Positions 52,329-63,241 of a DNA stretch of 64,000 nucleotides are shown one piece after another. The translations under genes and the position numbers were made by a program. Each line of letters begins with the position of its first letter. Positions within the stretch are counted from its first letter, which is position 1. The notes under the pieces are model-generated. The model had not been told where the DNA came from. It ran no database searches and saw nothing but the letters and a program-made list of their open reading frames with translations. The DNA is from Ochotona curzoniae (Eukaryota; Chordata; Mammalia; Lagomorpha; Ochotonidae), in NCBI RefSeq assembly GCF_017591425.1, contig NW_024465672.1, positions 62,001-126,000 of the forward strand, in the 5' to 3' direction.

Positions 52329-52968
52329 CTGTAGATCAGAAGCAGAAAAAGAAATGGAGGAAAGAATTAGAATTTGAAAGAATTAATAGGTCTTTGTGTA
52401 TTCCCAAATGTTCTACAATTCAAAATACTCAGGATTGCTGGGGTTTTCCTCTGCTCCAGTTTTATAACTCAAAGGTATGTACTACTTTCTCTGTTTTTTT
52501 TTTTTTCAGGAAGATATTACTTTCCATAGAACAAACTGTGTATCAAACATTTGTTTGTGCTTCATACTAATTTCTGACAGTAGTTGATCTGAAATTACTG
52601 CATCAGGAATATTTTTCTTCCAACTCCATTTGAAAGATCATCAACAATTTTCCAGGGTGACCTCCACTCAACACAATTCTATTTCATTTTCATATTTGCT
52701 CAAAATACCTTAAGAAACTCACCAAGGAAACCCTGCTAAAATTTATAATTCAACTACAATGACCTCTGAGGTGCTTGTTTGTGCTGTCACTTCCCTGCAA
52801 ATAAGTATGAGTCTCTGACTTATCTACTTAACCACTTGGGTGCCCATAAATCTGTCTGCTTTAGGCCCACTGCCCCTAAAGATATCATGTCCAATAAGGA
52901 GCACAAACATCAACCCAGTGCTATCTCGTCTGGGTGATTCCTCGAGAAAGGGACAAGGGAATACTTGC

Positions 52969-53053
52969 CTTGTGGATCAGAAGTTTGACGGAGGCGTCCC
53001 CACACGTCAGCAGATGCTGCTGTGTATACTGTCATCGGTATAGGACTAGAACC
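52969..53053 (-). pseudogene. GLB1L paralogue exon with the nucleophile region
   Basis: Reads GSSPIPMTVYTAASADVWG, aligning without gaps to the family block G-x-x-P-x-x-V-M-E-Y-W-T-G-W-x-D-x-W-G. The Glu position is Val. Acceptor ctcttcag is good; the donor is AAG|GCAAGT, a GC-type site. Ends in phase 1, matching the next exon. Confidence 0.75.
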
Positions 53054-53339
53054 CTGAAGAGATGAAGTGTAAGTGAGAAAACTCTAATGCAGTTCAGAAG
53101 CCCTGCATTGCATAGAAGGGAATCATAAAGTCCAGAGCTCAGAGGTCACTTCTCCTCTAAGAGAATCCTCTCTGCTCACAAACCCTGAGATCTACTCTCC
53201 CCATTTTTACAGTATCATTATGTCTCATGTGGTTTTGCTAGTCCTTTTGTCCAAGCTTTGTAGATCAGCTGTCATTTCAATATGGTCTATCATTGACTTG
53301 AGCAAGCAGAGCAGAAGTCTCAGAAGAAAGTATCTGATG

Positions 53340-53720
53340 CAAAAGAAGGATTAAAATGTTCAGCAAATTGTAAATAGACCTGTCATACGATACAACAATC
53401 TGACTACTGGGTTTATGTCCAAAAGACTTGAACACAATAAATCAAAGAGATAGCCGCCACACCATATTTATAGCAACATAGTTCACAATAGCTAAAATTT
53501 GAAATCAACCAAGGTATTCAGCAGGAGGTGAATTTATAAAGAAAATGTGGTATATATATACAATGGTGTGAAATTCTACCATTTTCACCAAAATGGATGC
53601 AACTTAAGGACACCATGTTGAAATAAATAAGCCAGACCCACATGTTCTATTTTGTATGTGGAAGTCAAATTTTGAAAGACGAAAGATAAAGGAATAAATG
53701 TCTGTGTGTATCACTACTGC
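53340..53720 (+). mobile_element. Old L1 ORF2 3' fragment
   Basis: tgtcatacgatacaacaatc, catatttatagcaacatagt and ccaaaatggatgcaacttaa follow the ORF2 C-terminal order but are more diverged than the other copies, so this is an older subfamily. Confidence 0.78.
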
Positions 53721-53789
53721 TGTAAATGCTGCTTTGAAAATTTTGTTGTGTACCTACATCAGGTCAATGATTAACTCTGTCATACTACG

Positions 53790-54095
53790 GGGGCCAGCAT
53801 GGTGTCTCAAGGGCTAATACTCCACCTGGTGTACCAGCACTCCATCTAGGCACTGATTCTGGTCCCAGTTGTTCCACTTCCAAATCCAGCTCCCTCTTTA
53901 TGAGCTAGGAAAGTAGCAGAGAATGGCACAAGCCATCTGCACCCATGTGACCCTGGCTCTCAGCTTTGGATTGGCTCAACTCCAACCATTGCAGCCATTT
54001 GGGAGTGAACCAGCAGATGGAAGATCTCTGTGTATTTATCTCTCCTTCTCTCTGTAACTCTGCCTCTAAAATAAAAATAGGAATTTTTTTAAAAA
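53790..54095 (+). mobile_element. Older C-repeat SINE
   Basis: gggggccagcatggtgtctc head, ttccacttccaaatccagct body and ctctaaaataaaaatagg tail. Confidence 0.82.
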
Positions 54096-55784
54096 TAGAA
54101 TATTGTACTACTACAGACCATTTGAATGCTCATTTACTTCTATCCATTGTTTTTGGGGGTTTACAGTGGGGCAACTGGAGATGGAAGCAAGGAAATAAAA
54201 AACAACCATTCTGAGAAAGAGGCAGAATTAACCCCATTCTCCACCAGCATAACCTCACACACACAACAAATCAACTGCAGAGGAAAGGTGTAATACACTA
54301 AGTACAAAGGCATAGCAAGACCAGCAGAACAAAATCACAAAAGAAATGAGAAGAGATGCTATCACTCACCAAGAAGGGTCTCCATTCTGCACCTGGGATC
54401 TGCAGCTTCTGATGCTTCTGCAGCCCTGAGTCCCAGGCTCAAGTTAAGGAAACCAACAGCAAGGGCCTGTAGCTGGCTGCTGCCCAGCCTGCACACACTG
54501 AGACCTGATGGCTTCCACAGAGCACCACTGGGAATGGGCAGTTGCTGGCTGGACAAATGCCTTCTGTGTTGCTGAAGAATACAGGGGTCTGTGGTTGGAG
54601 CCCCCTGCAAACAAGCTACTGCCTTGACATTCACCTGGATGTCATCTTCCTCATGGCATCCATGGTGACACTGATCTGGCACATGGAGGAAAAAGAAGCT
54701 GGGTGACATCCAAAGCTCCACAAAGGTGTAGCACAAAGGAGATTACAGCAGTTGACCAAGCAACCGCTACTGGAGAAGCCTCTGCCAGTGGTGCCAGTGT
54801 TACATATGCGTGTCACTTCATGCCTCAGTTGCTCCATTTTAGATCCAGTTTCCAGTGAGTGCAGCATAGGTCGGTCAAATCCTTGGACCCCAACAATCAC
54901 AAGGGAGACCTGGAGAAAGCTTCTGCTTCTTGGCTTCAGACCGTCTCAGACACTGTAGGTAGGAAAAAAAAAAAAAACATGGCAAACACATGGTAAGCAA
55001 AATCTTTTCAAACAACAACCAAGTGTCTATATTCATACCAGAAAAAGTAGATTGCAGAGCAAATAAAATTGCTAGAATAAAAGATGAATTTTGCACAACA
55101 AAAAAGGAAAAACTCACCATGAAGAGAAAAACCCTGAATACACATTTTCCTCACAACACCTCCCACGCATGCAAATTATAAAACCAACCAAACAAACAAA
55201 AACAAAAAACAAAAACAAAAAAAAGTTGTAAAACTAAGTGAACAGAGGAGGATTGCATAGATTTATAACTGCAATGGAGTCTTTAATACTTCTTGCCCAA
55301 AAACCAGTAATAAGAGTAACAGTCATAAAATTAGCAAAAACACTAAAGAATTCAACCTTTCCATCCAGGAACTGAACCTAATTCAACAACAGCAGAACAC
55401 ACACTCAGTTCAAGTTCAAAAGAACCATTCACCAACACAGAGCACTCCCTGGATCATGAAACCAACTGATAAATCACACAAATTAAATTAAATTAAAGTC
55501 ACACAAACTATCTTCCTTACCTAACTGTAATGAAACCAGAAACTTAGTAACACCAGGAACTATCAAAACCTCCCAACACTGGAAATTCAGACAATAGAGT
55601 CCACTTGTGAATTCAAAGAAAGTACATTTCTCAGCACTAATTCTATAGACCAGAAGATAATGAGATGACACCTTGAAGATCTTGAAAGAAAGAATTTCAA
55701 CAAAACCTGTTATGTCTAATAATGCTATGACTTAGAAATCAAGCAGAGCTCTGCTTCATCAGCCAATCTTGGCTGATGAGCAGA
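54096..55784. other. Unassigned sequence upstream of the last recognised GLB1L exon
   Basis: A decayed C-repeat piece may lie at 54745-54955 (tcagttgctccattttagat, gggagacctggagaaagctt). The minus-strand frame 54736-54362 ends at a perfect donor-like GTGAGTG but matches no GLB1L exon. A short CAAAAA-rich tract is at 55190-55222. Confidence 0.4.
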
Positions 55785-57290
55785 GGAAGCAGCCCACACT
55801 CTTTAAGCAACTGGCACCACCTTTATTCCGTGTGCTGGCAGTGAACCCATTGAACTCCAGGCTTTGCCCACTGGCCACCCACTGATAAGCTCTGGGGACT
55901 TGGGGTGATGAAATATAGCTAGGGACATCCATGGATACAAACACTGTATGTGTAAGTGAGGAATGACTCCTGAGGGACACCTAAGAACAGAGTAACTGTA
56001 CTGACTGGTAAGTGAGGGGACTGAGACCAGTGGTGGTATGGAGGGGAAAGATTGGAATATCAGGCTAGAGTTCATGCTGGGCTAGGGAATCACACCTAAT
56101 GATTTACATGAGCCAGGGATTAGAGCAGACTGAGCAAGGCCAGGTTGCAGCACCCGCCAGTGAGTGTTTGGACTGGGGGCTGAATAGGTCTGGACAGAAT
56201 ACAGCATGAGAAAGCAAAGGCTAAGATAGATGAGGGCTATGCCAGGCTGGGTCATAGCAACCACTGGCACACATGAGATCTGTGGATAGGAGCGGACTTG
56301 GCTGGGGAGCCAAGGGGATGCCCTGGCTTGGTTGTGATCCCCATTGAAGAGCACGAGGGCCAGGGTGGGGGCTGCGGTCTTGTTTGTATATAGCTGCAGA
56401 ATCCCTCAGCGTGTGTGTTGGCTGGGTATGGGATGAGCCAGACTGGGCTACAATCCAGCACCCACTTGTACTCGTGAGAACCATGGTAGGTATAGGACAG
56501 GCTAGGCTAGGTCTGTGCCCCTGCTTAGCCATGCATGAGCTGTGTCTGGGTATGGATCAGGCTTGGCTGGGCTGTAGTACCCAACAACAAGAATCAGAAT
56601 GGGTAAGGGCTGATGAGGAAAGGCCATTGTTCCTACTAAGACAGGAGATTGCCTAAGTAGGGCTGGCCCATGGACCTTCCAGTGTGCATGAGATCTGGCA
56701 CTGGGAGAGATCCGGATGGAGGAGCGTGGGGAACCCCTCTCTTAGAACCTGCTCCCTGCAGGTGAGGGCAAGAACCAAGATGGGGAGCAGCCCAGACAAG
56801 GCCAAAATGTTACCTCCTGGCATACATTTTACTCAGTTTGGGGACAGGCCAGGCTGGGTCAGTCCATATCACCAACTGGGGAATCTGAGTACAAGAATGG
56901 AATGTGGGACAGGCTGAGTCAGGGCACAATACAGCCAGTCCACATGAGGGCCAGGATTCAGGGCTGGCAGGGCTGCACTAGGCTGTAGCCCCCACCAGTG
57001 TGAGTTGGAATTGCAGTTTCGCCATGCCAGGTCAGTCTACAGCACCCACTGGCAAATGCTTAGGTGAGGTGGGATGTGCTAGACGGGGCCACAGCACCCA
57101 ACCATCTCATGCGAAACCCGGGGGTGGTGGTGAAGATGGCCCTAGTGTGGGGGTTGTGAAGGCCCCCCTGCTGAGCCACTACTCCCACTGGTGAGAATGA
57201 GAGCTGGGATGGGGGCAGGCCAGGCCTGGAAGACCACATCCGATGACCTACACGTAAGCTGGATCAGGGAAAATCCAGGCGGGGGCTAAC
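55785..57290 (+). mobile_element. Composite dispersed element (copy 2), 5' part
   Basis: The leader (about 55785-56050) contains gaatgactcctgagggacac, matching copy 1 at 39170. The array follows with units such as gaccaggctgggtcatagc, acccactggcaaatgc, and a higher-order block (tggggagccaaggggatgcc) shared with 40030. The array is cut at 57290 by an endogenous retrovirus and resumes at 63242. Confidence 0.62.
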
Positions 57291-57296
57291 TGTACC
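57291..57296. repeat. 5' target-site duplication TGTACC of the ERV
   Basis: Identical to TGTACC at 63242-63247. Six bp is the class II ERV duplication length. Confidence 0.8.
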
Positions 57297-57627
57297 TACA
57301 GGGCCTGGTCTCCCAAGGGTTAACTACACAGCTTAGCTTGTTTTTCAAGGTAACAGGATGCACAATCTTGGTTTGATACATTTAGTTCCTGGCTTAACCG
57401 CAAGTTCCTGCTTCCCTGATTCCCATTTATCAAGATGCCCCTGGCAGTCTTAGGAGCTGCTTGAGCATTGGAAAAATATTGGGAGGAACCAGAGAGCGTA
57501 AAAGGCAGACTGCAGTTCAGTAAAGTGGCATTTTCTTTGCACAAATGACCCAGTGCATGTTGTCTTCTTTGCAACCCTAGTTTCTCCACTGGACTTGGGA
57601 TACACGGTGATGCAGGTGTTGCCAACA
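57297..57627 (+). repeat. 5' LTR of the ERV
   Basis: 331 bp. It shares about 160 bp with the 3' LTR (gagcgtaaaaggcagactgc, aaagtggcattttctttgc, atgttgtcttctttgcaacc). It has a TATA-like taaaag, a decayed AATAAA (agtaaa) and ends ccaaca. Its first bases are TA rather than TG, a likely point change. Confidence 0.82.
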
Positions 57628-57629
57628 GA

Positions 57630-57647
57630 TGGAGGTCCCACCAAGAT
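57630..57647 (+). other. Retroviral primer-binding site
   Basis: TGGAGGTCCCACCAAGAT lies 2 bp after the LTR end. It begins with the obligatory TGG and is 18 bases long, as expected for pairing with a tRNA 3' end. The exact tRNA is not certain. Confidence 0.7.
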
Positions 57648-57812
57648 CAAGAAAGAGTGGATTCAACTAAGGGTTGTCCTGGGAGGCTGGCCAGCTGAAT
57701 AAGGTAAGTGGGACATATTGTGAGCCTTTCCTAGACATTTAGGAGAAGGAGTTTTATTCTGAAGTGTAGTTAGGTCTTAGTGTTTATTTTATCCTGCGAA
57801 AAGGATGATAAA

Positions 57813-59250
57813 ATGGGATCGGCCTTCTCCCAAGATAAATTGGTCACTGAGCTTGAAGATCTTCTACATCAAATGGGAATGCTGTTGGTCAGAACAGGCT
57901 GACCAGACAGTTGAGCAATTTAAGCAAGGTTTATTAAAAAAAAAAAAAAAAAAACAATTCTGTAGAGGGTGTCTCAATCCTGCTACCCCTCTGCTTGTGG
58001 TTCCATAACTATTGATATCCCCAATAATCTAGAAGATGGACTAAGTAAGGGCACACAGATCAAAGTTCCCTTACCCTGAAGACACCCCCGGTGAATCCCC
58101 CAAAATCACCAGTGAGCCTCTACTAGATGATGGAGCTTGCTGTCATGATCCAGAGCGGCCGGTCCCTTTAAGGCCCCTCCTCATATTATCCCACCTGAAG
58201 CTATGCCTTCTGCCCCTGTTTTGTGCAACCCTGTTCCTAGTTCAGATCATGTTTTTGATTGTGAGGAGAAGGCCAAAGTTCAATTTGCCTGAGAACCACC
58301 TCCCTTCCTGCGGTTCTCCAACAGAAATGCTATCATTTATAATTATTTAAGGAATTGAGAAAATTAGACTCGGAACCCCAAAGGATGATTCATTTTGGTA
58401 AAGATTTTGCCAAAGGTGCTAAGCCTAAAAAAGACTTTACATGCTTTTCCGGTCACCCCCACAGCAAATTCAGGGGCGCTGTAGACCCTGATGCAGCTGT
58501 GGGGACAATCCCTCTGAAGTAGCTGATGATGCCAATTTTATTCATCATGAGCAGGATGATGCAGCTTCTCACAAATAGGACTCAGATGAGGAGCCCCCTA
58601 ATCAGTCAGATTCTGAGGGAGAGGAGCCCGTGGATCCAGTGTCCAAACAAAAGTATTGTGGGCTGAATTTGAAACACGTAAGAGAGCTTAAAGTGTTGGT
58701 TAACAACTATGGTGCCACCGCACCTTACACTCTCGCACTCTCAGATAATCTTAGTGAGCGCTGGTTGACCTGTAATGATTGATATTTTTTCCCTGAACCG
58801 CCTTAAGTGGAAGTGATTATGTTCTGTGAAAGACTGACTATGTTGAAAATTGTAGGAAAACCGCCCATCATAATGCAGAGCGAGCCTCCTCTAAAACCTG
58901 GACAAAAAATAAGCTCCTCTGGCAAAGTCCTTGTGATACCAATGAAAAACAGGCTCAGTTTCCCTCTGATCTCTTGGCGCAAATACAAACTGCTGGCCTC
59001 AAGGTATGGAGATGCCTCCCCACTAAAGGTTCTGCACCACCTCCCTGGTGAAAATCTACCAAGAACCTGATAGGACTTATAGTAATTTCATCAACCATTT
59101 GAGCGATGCACCCAAACATCTGGTAGGTGAAAGTGAGACCATTAGTGTCCTTGTCAAACACCTTGCCTTCTAAAATGCCAATCCTTCCTGCCAGGCTGCC
59201 ATTTGAACACATCGATCACAACAGCGCCATGTTTGCTTACATTCGGCTGT
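57813..59250 (+). pseudogene. Decayed betaretrovirus-like gag
   Basis: An ATG at 57813 opens with Met-Gly (myristoylation-type) followed by about 25 codons of matrix-like sequence before a stop. Further on, capsid blocks are recognisable across frameshifts: NCRKTAHHNAERAS (about 58850), FPSDLLAQIQTAGLKVWRCL (about 58960) and the segment with SNFINHLSDA and NANPSCQAAI (about 59080-59200). Their order and content match class II gag capsid. Multiple stops and frame changes leave it non-functional; nucleocapsid zinc knuckles were not found. Confidence 0.78.
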
Positions 59251-59377
59251 GTGCAGGCATACATGCCTCACATTCCATTAACGTAAACCTATGTACTTGT
59301 TTTTACAAAATATCTCCAGGTTGAAGTATGTCAAAGAAATGGTTGGAAGTTGCAAAAGGTTTAAGAGTTATATGTCT

Positions 59378-59699
59378 TGGGCCCGGCGTGAAGGCACAGT
59401 GGTTAAGGTCCTTGCCTTGAACGGCCAGGATCCCATATGGGTGCCGGTTCTAATCCTGGCAGCTCCACTTCCCATCCAGCTCCCTGCCTGTGGCCTGGGA
59501 AAGCAGTCGAGGATGGCCCAAGGCTTTGGGACCCTGCACCCATGGGGGAGACCCGGAAGAGGCTCCTGGCTTCGGATTGGCATAGCTTCGGCCATTGCAC
59601 TCACTTGGGGAGTGAATCATCGGATGGAAGATCTTCCTCTCTCCTCTCTGTATATCCGCCTTTCCAATAAAAAAATAATAAAAATAAATCTAAAAAAAA
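59378..59699 (+). mobile_element. C-repeat SINE nested in the ERV, 15-bp target duplication
   Basis: A very well preserved copy (gggcccggcgtgaaggcaca to aaaataaatctaaaaaaaa) flanked by aagagttatatgtct at 59363-59377 and 59700-59714. It is younger than the provirus. Confidence 0.96.
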
Positions 59700-59714
59700 A
59701 AGAGTTATATGTCT

Positions 59715-62700
59715 CTGTTCTGATGTGTTTAGTGATTATGCATATGTTTGTTTAGTCATTATTGTTGATGTTCTATTATTTTTGTCCAGACAATAACTAG
59801 ATTTTGTTTTAATGCTCTTTCTCCAGTTCTATCTTTGTCTTGAATTGTTAAGTTGCCATTCTTGTTCTGAATTGAGTGCGTGTGTCACTGACTGACAGAC
59901 AAGTTGGGACAGACCATGACTGACCCCCTTTGTCTCTCCTGGTAAATAATTTTAAAGAGGTCTTACAAATTGAACAGTCCCTGGCCAGACAGACTCTCCA
60001 TCTCCACTGGGGAAAAGTTCGTATGATGTTTTTTTACTGTTTGGTCTTCAGCTTAGTGTTGTCCTGGCATTGATCAAGTCTAACATACAGTACATGTTCA
60101 GTTAAATGCTAAAGGTACTTTTTGTTTAACTCATTTAGACTTCTAAATTATTCAGAGTTCTAAACCAAGTCTCATGAATTTGAGGGTTCTAGTAGGATCT
60201 CTGGAGCTCTCAAAGATTGAGACAAAAATTTGAATAATGTAATTGTCATTCAAAATAATTTGGATTATAATCTCATAATATTATAAAACTATGCTAAATT
60301 TGTTGCATTATATATGTTATTAAATAGATGAATATTTATGCTCATTGGTTAAAATATTTCCTAATCACGAAATTGGCCCTGATTGTAAATTACTTGTGTT
60401 CTTACTTACAAGGAGGTATGTGAGATTTTGCCTTACAGGAAAACAACAAATTCTTTTAAATTGTATAGTGAAATTGGTTATGATGTGTATAATTTCAGAA
60501 TTTTGCCTTTAAGACAGTGGAGTTGGAGTCTAATTACCTGTGAGAAACAATCTCTTTTCAGGTTGTTTTCATCTTATTGATAACTAAACCTGTTAACTAA
60601 CTTCAGTGAATTCCTAAGTGGTCTGCCAAGACAACAACCAAATTGAAGTTTTTTGGCTCTCTTCAATAAAACAGAAGATAAGAAGATGTTCCTGGCCTAC
60701 CAGCCTTAAAACAAGGGAGGGGCATGCTTGGAGTCTGCCCTTCGAAGAATTTGAGACTTTGGCCTTGTCCCTGTTTTGGTGGTTCTTGTCTGCCTTCATT
60801 TGGGGGGGGGGGTGTAGATTCCCAAATTAGCTAGAGGAGAGTTGTGTGGGGGGAACTTCTTTCCTGGTTTTGACATGGGTTTTTGTTCAGGTGTGTTTCC
60901 ATGAATTGGGAGAAATGGTTGAGGATTGCTTAGAGCCATTATATTTGAAGTTTTTTGAGGTGTGTGTACCTAAAGATGCTGTGGATGTCTAGGAATGAAG
61001 ATATCTGTATCTCTAATTTTGAAAGCTTTTAAAAGAATTGAAAGATTGAACTTTAGATGGTCTCTGTTTAATTGGTTACTTTGTCAAGTGTCTATCCAGC
61101 TTCTGGGGGCTCTATTCTTGTTCCAACCTTTGAATTTGTTGGAATTGTTGGAAAGTTGTAGGATGATTTTGTGCACTAGTTCCTGTGTTTAATTCTCATG
61201 ATCTAAGAGAGCTGTGTTTTCAAGGGTATTTTCTGAAATGTATTTACTTTAAAATGTTTGCTTGATCATTTATAAGTGATAACAATTTTAAATATGTTAC
61301 TGTTCAAACCAGTCTGACTAAATGGATAGATATTATAATGAGGAATGTTAGGAATATTTTAATGGTTCTTGGCATATTTGGTGGGCTTGACTCTTCTGGT
61401 TTTGAGATTTCTGGATGGGCCCCTAGCAACCTCAAGGTCAAAAGAGTGTGTTTCAGGGGTTGTGTCTTTCAGTTGGTGAAGTTAATTGTAGCACAGACAA
61501 CTGATTAGATCTGTATAAAAAAAAATTGGGGGTCATTGCAGAAAAGACATTGAGAAACCTTGCCAGTGGGGAGCAAGGATTAGATGCAAGCCTTCCAGGA
61601 ATAGTTGATATGAAAATTTACAGGTAAAGAACTTAGTCCTCAGGTTTGAATAACAGATCAAAAAGAGGTGCTCTCTCCCCAAGGCAGGGGAGCAAAAACT
61701 AACAGATCTAGGAAAGGCATCTGTTAGAGGAGCAAACTGTTTGTTGGTATATTCCCTCTTACTGTTGAATGCCTAAGTGACAATCTGATTGTGGTGTCAT
61801 CAGTCATAATGGCTAGGCCCCTAGGTCTAAAAAGTATAAGAGTGAGTAAAATCCTACAGGTGGTATCACAGCACTTAACATACATACTTTGTTTCCAAGG
61901 GTTCCAGCAGACCTATAGTAACCATTAAAGCTAAAGTTTGATGGTAAACTACAGGTATGGTTTATTCAGATTATTAGGAGCAAAATGTAATTATAAACAA
62001 TTGGTAACTTTAACACACTTAAGAGAATTCTCAAGTAGCTGTTACAAAAGCTGTTTTGTTTTATAATATATGTTACCTAATATACATGTACATGTTTATG
62101 TGGCAAGCTATGAAGTCTATCTTAATTGGCTTGTAGATGAAAATATTCATAAATGTGAATTGCTAAGCTAAATCCTTTTCAAAATAATGTATGGATACAC
62201 AACTAAGCTCTTGTAGAGGCATGTCTGTTTCTGTTTTCTCATGACCTACAAAGTTTGTTCAGCTAAATAATTCTGAATGCATTCAAATGGACTTACTACT
62301 CAGGACTTCAATGAAGAGAAACCTTTCAAGTGCCAGAATGTACATCAAACACCTGATGGCTTCTGCCTTCTATCAGAAACCACTAGATGGACCCCATACT
62401 GCTGTTGTTACCCGACAGCACCCCCTCTCAGCAGGAAGTAACTAAGAGTGGACAATGACACCCCTTTTTCCTAAAAACGTTTGGGGTCCATTTTTTGTTT
62501 GGAAATGTAGGAGACAGATGGGATGATAGGCAGTTAGGGTCTCTGGTTCCTGGTAAAACTGTCTTGCATACATATAACATCTTAGTTCTATGAGATTCTT
62601 GATTGTTAGTATTTTCAACAATACTTGCACATTGTTAAATATGTCTTTTTCAATCACCAACCAGCTTGCCATCAGCATCATTAAGATTAATGAGACCCTG

Positions 62701-62777
62701 GTGCCCCCCAGTTGGGGAAAGTTATTCTAAATGGCATTTTACCAGCAGCACAAATGTTTGAGGAATGGAGCTGAATC
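59715..62777. other. ERV interior, unassigned AT-rich sequence
   Basis: No pol or env domain is recognised. A G-rich run lies at 60802-60812. The sequence may be extremely decayed retroviral DNA or non-retroviral DNA acquired with the element. Confidence 0.4.
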
Positions 62778-62905
62778 TTAGCCTTGGGACTGATGGTCAT
62801 AGCCATGATTGCAGTACTGTTGCTTCTTCTCTGCTGCCTATGCAGGCAACAAGCCTGGGAACGGGTCATCATTCGGCAAAGCCATGATGGCCTTGGCTGT
62901 GGAAA
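62778..62905 (+). pseudogene. Possible env transmembrane-subunit remnant
   Basis: One frame reads LALGLMVIAMIAVLLLLLCC followed by a Cys/Arg-rich turn and a charged tail, as in the membrane anchor and cytoplasmic tail of retroviral TM proteins. Its position shortly before the 3' LTR is right. No ectodomain motifs are visible. Confidence 0.55.
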
Positions 62906-63077
62906 ACCCTAGCACTCAAGTCTGGTTGAACATGATGTGTGATGGGCAGCCAGAGACGGGTAAGATCTGGCAGAGCTGATGACCAACCTAAGGCAGGCAT
63001 CCCACATGCTCTGGGTGGGGATCCCCATGACAGGTAAGGCATCAACGGACTGCTGGACAACCTAAGATAGGCATCCA

Positions 63078-63241
63078 TTAAGAAACAAAATACTGGGAGG
63101 AACAAGAGAGCATAAAAGGCAGACTGCAGTTTAATAAAGTGGCATTCTCTTTGCATGGATGACCCAGTGCATGTTGTCTTCTTTGCAACCCTAGTTTCTC
63201 TGCTCAATTTGGGCTACACTGTGACATGGGCATTGACGACA
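63078..63241 (+). repeat. 3' LTR of the ERV, U3 truncated
   Basis: Matches 57468-57627 (agagcataaaaggcagactg, aataaagtggcattctcttt with an intact AATAAA, atgttgtcttctttgcaacc) and ends gacgaca. The first half of U3 seen in the 5' LTR is missing. Confidence 0.82.

Larger units (their letters stand above)
32429..53053 (-). pseudogene. Intron-containing pseudogene of a GLB1L-family (GH35 beta-galactosidase-like) paralogue
   Basis: Eleven minus-strand exons cover the C-terminal two thirds of a GLB1L2/GLB1L3-like protein, from the nucleophile region through MFHGGTNFGF, the jelly-roll domains and [14 protein letters not shown] to the final PHLGMAC and stop. Exon phases are mutually consistent and intron positions agree across the set, so this is a duplicated gene, not a retrocopy. 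It is disabled: the nucleophile Glu is Val (53027-53029), the acceptor of exon 49862-49756 reads AA, the donor of exon 34767-34680 reads AT, and exon 32741-32624 has a stop and a one-base insertion. Exons 5' of 53053 were not found up to 64000. The sequence fits neither GLB1L2 nor GLB1L3 clearly, and GLB1L3 itself lies downstream, so a third tandem paralogue is inferred. Sequencing error cannot explain five independent lesions. Confidence 0.88.
57297..63241 (+). mobile_element. Class II (betaretrovirus-like) endogenous retrovirus, deleted and decayed
   Basis: Order: 5' LTR (57297-57627), primer-binding-site-like sequence, gag remnants (57813-59250), a long unassigned AT-rich interior with one nested SINE, an env-like membrane segment (62778-62905) and a truncated 3' LTR (63078-63241). 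No protease, reverse transcriptase or integrase is recognisable, so pol is largely deleted or replaced. Gag is broken by stops and frameshifts. The provirus sits inside the repeat array of a composite element and has 6-bp target duplications. It cannot encode infectious particles. Confidence 0.82.

Noticed and set aside
53200..53330. Possible exon with TADLQSLDKRTSK resembling the AINLQ block
   Set aside because: The similarity is short, no convincing splice sites frame it, and its neighbouring residues do not fit the family.
54362..54736. Possible further GLB1L exon ending at a perfect GTGAGTG donor
   Set aside because: The encoded residues match none of the missing N-terminal GH35 blocks, so the donor-like site is probably chance.
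58955..59212. Minus-strand open frame as a gene
   Set aside because: It is the antisense shadow of the plus-strand retroviral capsid remnant.
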